From JBMTVN01 sp046047235 (GTDB lineage: Bacteria > Verrucomicrobiota > Verrucomicrobiia > Limisphaerales > JAHDYP01): a DNA stretch of 24,728 nucleotides. The stretch lies in NCBI GenBank assembly GCA_046047235.1, contig JBJOII010000056.1, positions 1 through 24,728 on the forward strand. The letters are read 5' to 3'. Positions 22,319 through 24,728 of the stretch are shown piece after piece (the first letter of the stretch is position 1; each line of letters begins with the position of its first letter). Position numbers and translations under genes: made by a program. Below the pieces are notes generated by a model. It saw nothing but the letters and a program-made list of their open reading frames with translations, made no database searches and had not been told where the DNA came from.

Positions 22319-23431
22319 ATGAACCTCCGCATCCTCACCCTCAACGCCCTCCTGCTCACCTCCGCAGCCGCCCTCGCCGAAGCCCCAACCATCCGCTCCG
22401 TAGATATGTTCTACAAAACCGGCGAATACTACCGCGCCTACGGCAACCATTACGACCCCCTCGACGCCACCACCCGCTTCAACGTCCCCACCGGCCTCAT
22501 CAAACCACCAGGCGAAAACCTCCTCTGGGACTTCTCCACCGGCCCTACCACCGTCGTCCATCGCTTCGACTACATCGACCCCACCGGCAGCTGGGAAGCC
22601 CTCGACTTCCCCCTCGCCACAGTCGCCGAAAAGAAAACCATCGAAGGCACCGGCGAAGTGGCCTGGCTCTTCTTCGATCCCGCCCCCGGAGTCGGCCGCG
22701 TCGTCTATGGCTTCTACGACGAACTCTTCGCCCCCTATACCCCCTCCAGCGTCTTCGAACCCTCCATCGTCGATTTCCCCGAAACCATCCGCTACAACCA
22801 AACCTGGGCCACCGACATGACGGTCTACTCCACCATCGCCTACAGCGACCCCGAAGCCTCCGCCGTCTTCCCCGTCAAACTCGACTTCCATAGCACCTTC
22901 AAAGCCGACGCCTGGGGCACCGCCCTCCTCCCCGGAATCGGCGTCGTCGATGTCCTCCGCATCAACGAAACCCAGTCGGTCGATATCTCCATCGACGTCG
23001 CCGTCGACCCCGACCAGGAAGGCAGCTACACCTACTTCGAAACCGATTACCTGCGAAATTACTACTGGCTCAGCCCCGGCCACGGCATCGTCGCCCAACT
23101 CAACTCCTCCCAGGGCTCCTTCACCCCGGATAACGAATTCGCCACCGCCACCGCCTTCCTCCGCATGTTCGAAACCAATAAAGAAACCGACCCCGTCGAT
23201 AACTCCGTCCAACCCGCCCCCGACCTCCAGGTCATCATCAGTAACGGCAAAGTCCTCGTCAAATGGGGCGACGCCGCCAACGCCACCCGCTACCGCGTCG
23301 AATATTCCAATAACCCCATGGACCCCGCCTCCTGGCAACCCGTCGGTACCGAAACCTCCGACAAACTGATCCTCGACCCCGCCGGCCCCTCCCAAACTGC
23401 CCGCTTCTATCGCGTCGTATCCCTGCCCTAA
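22319..23431 (+). CDS. Secreted protein of unknown function
   Basis: 370 residues with a signal peptide (MNLRILTLNALLLTSAAALA, cleavage likely after ALA or AEA). The body is aromatic- and Asp-rich and beta-type (YYRAYGNHYDPLDATTRF, LLWDFSTGPTTVVHRFDYID, YNQTWATDMTVYSTIAYSD). Its last 90 residues (LQVIISNGKVLVKWGDAANATRYRVEYS and onward to FYRVVSLP) resemble a fibronectin type III or comparable beta-sandwich module common at the end of secreted proteins in this phylum. No PEP-CTERM tag, lipobox or catalytic motif is seen. A 206-base gap precedes it, containing a small inverted repeat (GGCGC/GCGCC at 22252-22265). It lies 30 bases before the pseudopilin gene on the same strand and may share its transcript. 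I do not recognise the family of the main domain. Confidence 0.85.
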   Translation: MNLRILTLNALLLTSAAALAEAPTIRSVDMFYKTGEYYRAYGNHYDPLDATTRFNVPTGLIKPPGENLLWDFSTGPTTVVHRFDYIDPTGSWEALDFPLATVAEKKTIEGTGEVAWLFFDPAPGVGRVVYGFYDELFAPYTPSSVFEPSIVDFPETIRYNQTWATDMTVYSTIAYSDPEASAVFPVKLDFHSTFKADAWGTALLPGIGVVDVLRINETQSVDISIDVAVDPDQEGSYTYFETDYLRNYYWLSPGHGIVAQLNSSQGSFTPDNEFATATAFLRMFETNKETDPVDNSVQPAPDLQVIISNGKVLVKWGDAANATRYRVEYSNNPMDPASWQPVGTETSDKLILDPAGPSQTARFYRVVSLP

Positions 23432-23461
23432 GCACCCAACCCAACCCCAAGCCCAAGTAGC

Positions 23462-24301
23462 ATGAACCGCCCGAAAAACAATCGAGGCTTCACGCTCATT
23501 GAGCTACTCGTGGTCATCGCCATCATCGCCATCCTCGCCGGCCTCCTCCTCCCCTCCCTCGCTAAAGCCAAAAGCAAAGCCCATGACATCGATTGCCGAA
23601 ATAATATCCGGCAAATCGGCCTCGCCCTCACGCTGCACGTCATGGACAACGGCTACTACCCTGTCTTCAACGTCGACCCCTGGTTCCAGGTCGAAAATAA
23701 CTTCTGGCCCGCCGCCCTCAAACCCTACACCGACTCCGACTGGACCAACGAACTCTACCGCTGCGCCGATTACCGCGGACATACCTTCAACGGAACCGAA
23801 TACGCCACCCCACTCGGCAGCTACGGCTACAACGCCAACGGCTCCAAGTTTACCCCCAGCACCCTCGGCCTCGGCGGCACCCTCACCCAAGTCGCCCTCG
23901 CCGAAGCCCCCGAAAATGCCGACCACCCCGAATACCGCATCAGCGAAAACCAGGTCCGCGCACCCAGTGACATGATCGCCATCGGCGACGCCACCCTCAT
24001 CTGGGTCCCCAACGCCATGATGAGGGGCTTCTATGGAACCACCGACGAACGCGACGGCTACGACGGCAAAGGCCTCATCGATATCAATGTCCGTAACGGC
24101 GTCGAACGCCCCAACTACTTCGGTAGCACCGGCATCCTCGACGCCAACCGCAAACGCCATAATAACCGCGTCAATACCACCTTCGGCGACGGCCATGTAG
24201 AAAGCATCCCCGCCCACCAACTCTACGCCAAATCCCCCGAAGCCCTCCGCCGCTGGAATAACGACCACGAACCCCACGAAGACCTCCTCCAACCCTGGTA
24301 A
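23462..24301 (+). CDS. Type II secretion-like pseudopilin (prepilin N-terminal methylation domain)
   Basis: 279 residues. The prepilin signal RGFTLIELLVVIAIIAILAGLLLP (residues 9-32) has the Gly before the cleavage point, +1 Phe and Glu5, followed by LAKAKSKAHDIDCRNNIRQIGLALTL, as in the abundant DUF1559/H-X9-DG-type pseudopilins of Planctomycetes and Verrucomicrobia. The globular part contains YRCADYRG, SYGYNANGS and near the end NNRVNTTFGDGHVESIP, the family's DGHV motif. Prepilin peptidase would cut after Gly10. Such proteins are present in dozens of copies per genome in these phyla; their functions are largely unknown. No secretion machinery genes are adjacent. It is the last gene before the repeat-rich stretch. 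Confidence 0.93.
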   Translation: MNRPKNNRGFTLIELLVVIAIIAILAGLLLPSLAKAKSKAHDIDCRNNIRQIGLALTLHVMDNGYYPVFNVDPWFQVENNFWPAALKPYTDSDWTNELYRCADYRGHTFNGTEYATPLGSYGYNANGSKFTPSTLGLGGTLTQVALAEAPENADHPEYRISENQVRAPSDMIAIGDATLIWVPNAMMRGFYGTTDERDGYDGKGLIDINVRNGVERPNYFGSTGILDANRKRHNNRVNTTFGDGHVESIPAHQLYAKSPEALRRWNNDHEPHEDLLQPW

Positions 24302-24531
24302 CTCAACAAGCTCAGAAGACTGAAGAGGGGAGACAGGAAACAGCAAACCCCCGAAAGCACCAGCACCCCCACTCAACCCGAGTCTCAGATCTTCCGTGCC
24401 TCCGAAGAGCTACGCACGACCGTAGAACCAGGTCCCATCTCGCGCGAAGCGCCCCTACTCCGTCTCCTCTCCCCCCTCTCCCTGCATCGCGCAACAGCCC
24501 TTCAGCCCTCAGCGCCATGCGCTCCTGCCCC

Positions 24532-24549
24532 ATCGAAATCGAAATCGAA
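24532..24549. repeat. ATCGAA hexamer tandem repeat (3 copies)
   Basis: Three perfect ATCGAA units are followed by AT, flanked by CCC on the left and GGG on the right. A further single ATCGAA lies at 24556-24561. It is in the non-coding tail. Confidence 0.8.
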
Positions 24550-24657
24550 ATGGGTATCGAATGCTGAACTTGGCTCTTGGAAGAACCCGATACCGAATCT
24601 CGAGGATCGCTTAGCGTCGCCCGCAACCGAACTACAGACACAACCCCAGCCTTTCCG

Positions 24658-24681
24658 CCGCCGTCCTTCGGACTATGGCGG
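24658..24681. repeat. Imperfect hairpin next to the heptamer array
   Basis: The outer arms CCGCC (24658-24662) and GGCGG (24677-24681) and the inner arms GTCC and GGAC close on the loop TTC, with a 3-base bulge TAT on the right side. It lies 5 bases before the heptamer array. It has the look of a dispersed intergenic repeat unit, but only one copy is in the window. Confidence 0.5.
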
Positions 24682-24686
24682 ACAGG

Positions 24687-24728
24687 CAGCCCTCAGCCCT
24701 CAGCCCTCAGCCCTCAGCCCTCAGCCCT
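24687..24728. repeat. CAGCCCT heptamer tandem array (6 copies, continues off window)
   Basis: Six perfect, head-to-tail CAGCCCT units run to the last base of the window, so the true copy number is unknown. Two further units separated by one base lie at 24495-24509. Seven is not a multiple of three and the region is non-coding, so copy number can change freely by slippage. Confidence 0.93.

Larger units (their letters stand above)
24302..24728. other. Non-coding repeat-rich stretch at window end
   Basis: No credible gene is seen in these 427 bases. The one frame over 100 codons, on the minus strand, has a low-complexity Ser/Arg composition and no recognisable features. The stretch holds two loose CAGCCCT copies (24495-24509), a short ATCGAA tandem repeat, a hairpin and a terminal heptamer array, listed separately. 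Confidence 0.6.

Noticed and set aside
22283..23395. A 370-codon minus-strand frame opposite the secreted protein
   Set aside because: Same low-complexity Gly/Val/Asp/Glu composition caused by codon bias of the plus-strand gene with a signal peptide.
24312..24641. 109-codon minus-strand frame in the terminal gap
   Set aside because: Low-complexity Arg/Ser/Gly composition, passes through the hexamer repeat (ISISIS) and shows no domain or ribosome site.
24687..24728. Heptamer array as a CRISPR array
   Set aside because: Units are contiguous 7-mers with no spacers, and no cas genes are present.

Overview
The window looks like chromosomal DNA from a GC-rich member of the PVC group, most likely Verrucomicrobiota. 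The grounds are a PEP-CTERM surface protein, a type II secretion-like pseudopilin with a C-terminal DGHVE motif, a large secreted GH38-type mannosidase, a URO-D family enzyme and mostly weak Shine-Dalgarno sites. This is inferred from gene content; no 16S rRNA or other phylogenetic marker is present.

Layout. (1) About 1-5540 is a selenocysteine (Sec) locus. On the minus strand it runs tRNA-Sec (selC), selD, selA and then selB, with a plus-strand DUF2959-like lipoprotein gene between selA and selB. selD is itself a selenoprotein gene. An in-frame UGA at 5341-5343 sits at the catalytic Sec/Cys position, so the true gene starts at 5394, not at the TTG at 5271. Two hairpins just 3' of the UGA are bacterial SECIS candidates. 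(2) At 5584-5733 there is a relic of a prepilin N-terminus. (3) 5755-9078 is a secreted GH38-like glycosidase. (4) 9270-12974 is a minus-strand run: kdsD (arabinose-5-phosphate isomerase), a VTC-domain polyphosphate polymerase homologue, a DUF4956 membrane protein and an HlyD-like periplasmic adaptor. The last three form a candidate polyphosphate synthesis and membrane module. (5) 13179-13979 is a PEP-CTERM protein with a structured leader, closed by a strong hairpin. (6) 14039-15478 is a URO-D family protein. (7) 15580-20178 is a MacAB-like ABC exporter operon: adaptor, ATPase and two paralogous permeases. (8) 20304-24301 holds four plus-strand genes: a membrane-anchored GrpE-like protein, a histidine-kinase-like protein without recognisable ATP-binding motifs (ChpT-like), a secreted protein of unknown function, and a pseudopilin. 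(9) 24302-24728 is non-coding and repeat-rich, ending in a CAGCCCT heptamer array that runs off the window.

How the genes fit together. SelD makes selenophosphate, SelA converts Ser-tRNA-Sec to Sec-tRNA-Sec, and SelB delivers it to UGA codons that carry a SECIS. Because SelD itself needs a UGA decoded, the locus forms a self-dependent loop. kdsD supplies a Kdo precursor for lipopolysaccharide and so points to a Gram-negative envelope, consistent with the two HlyD/MacA-type adaptors. Most of the central genes lie on the minus strand, and the plus strand is visibly C-rich over G from roughly 5 kb onward, so the minus strand is probably the leading strand. All product names come from reading motifs by eye; no database search was made.
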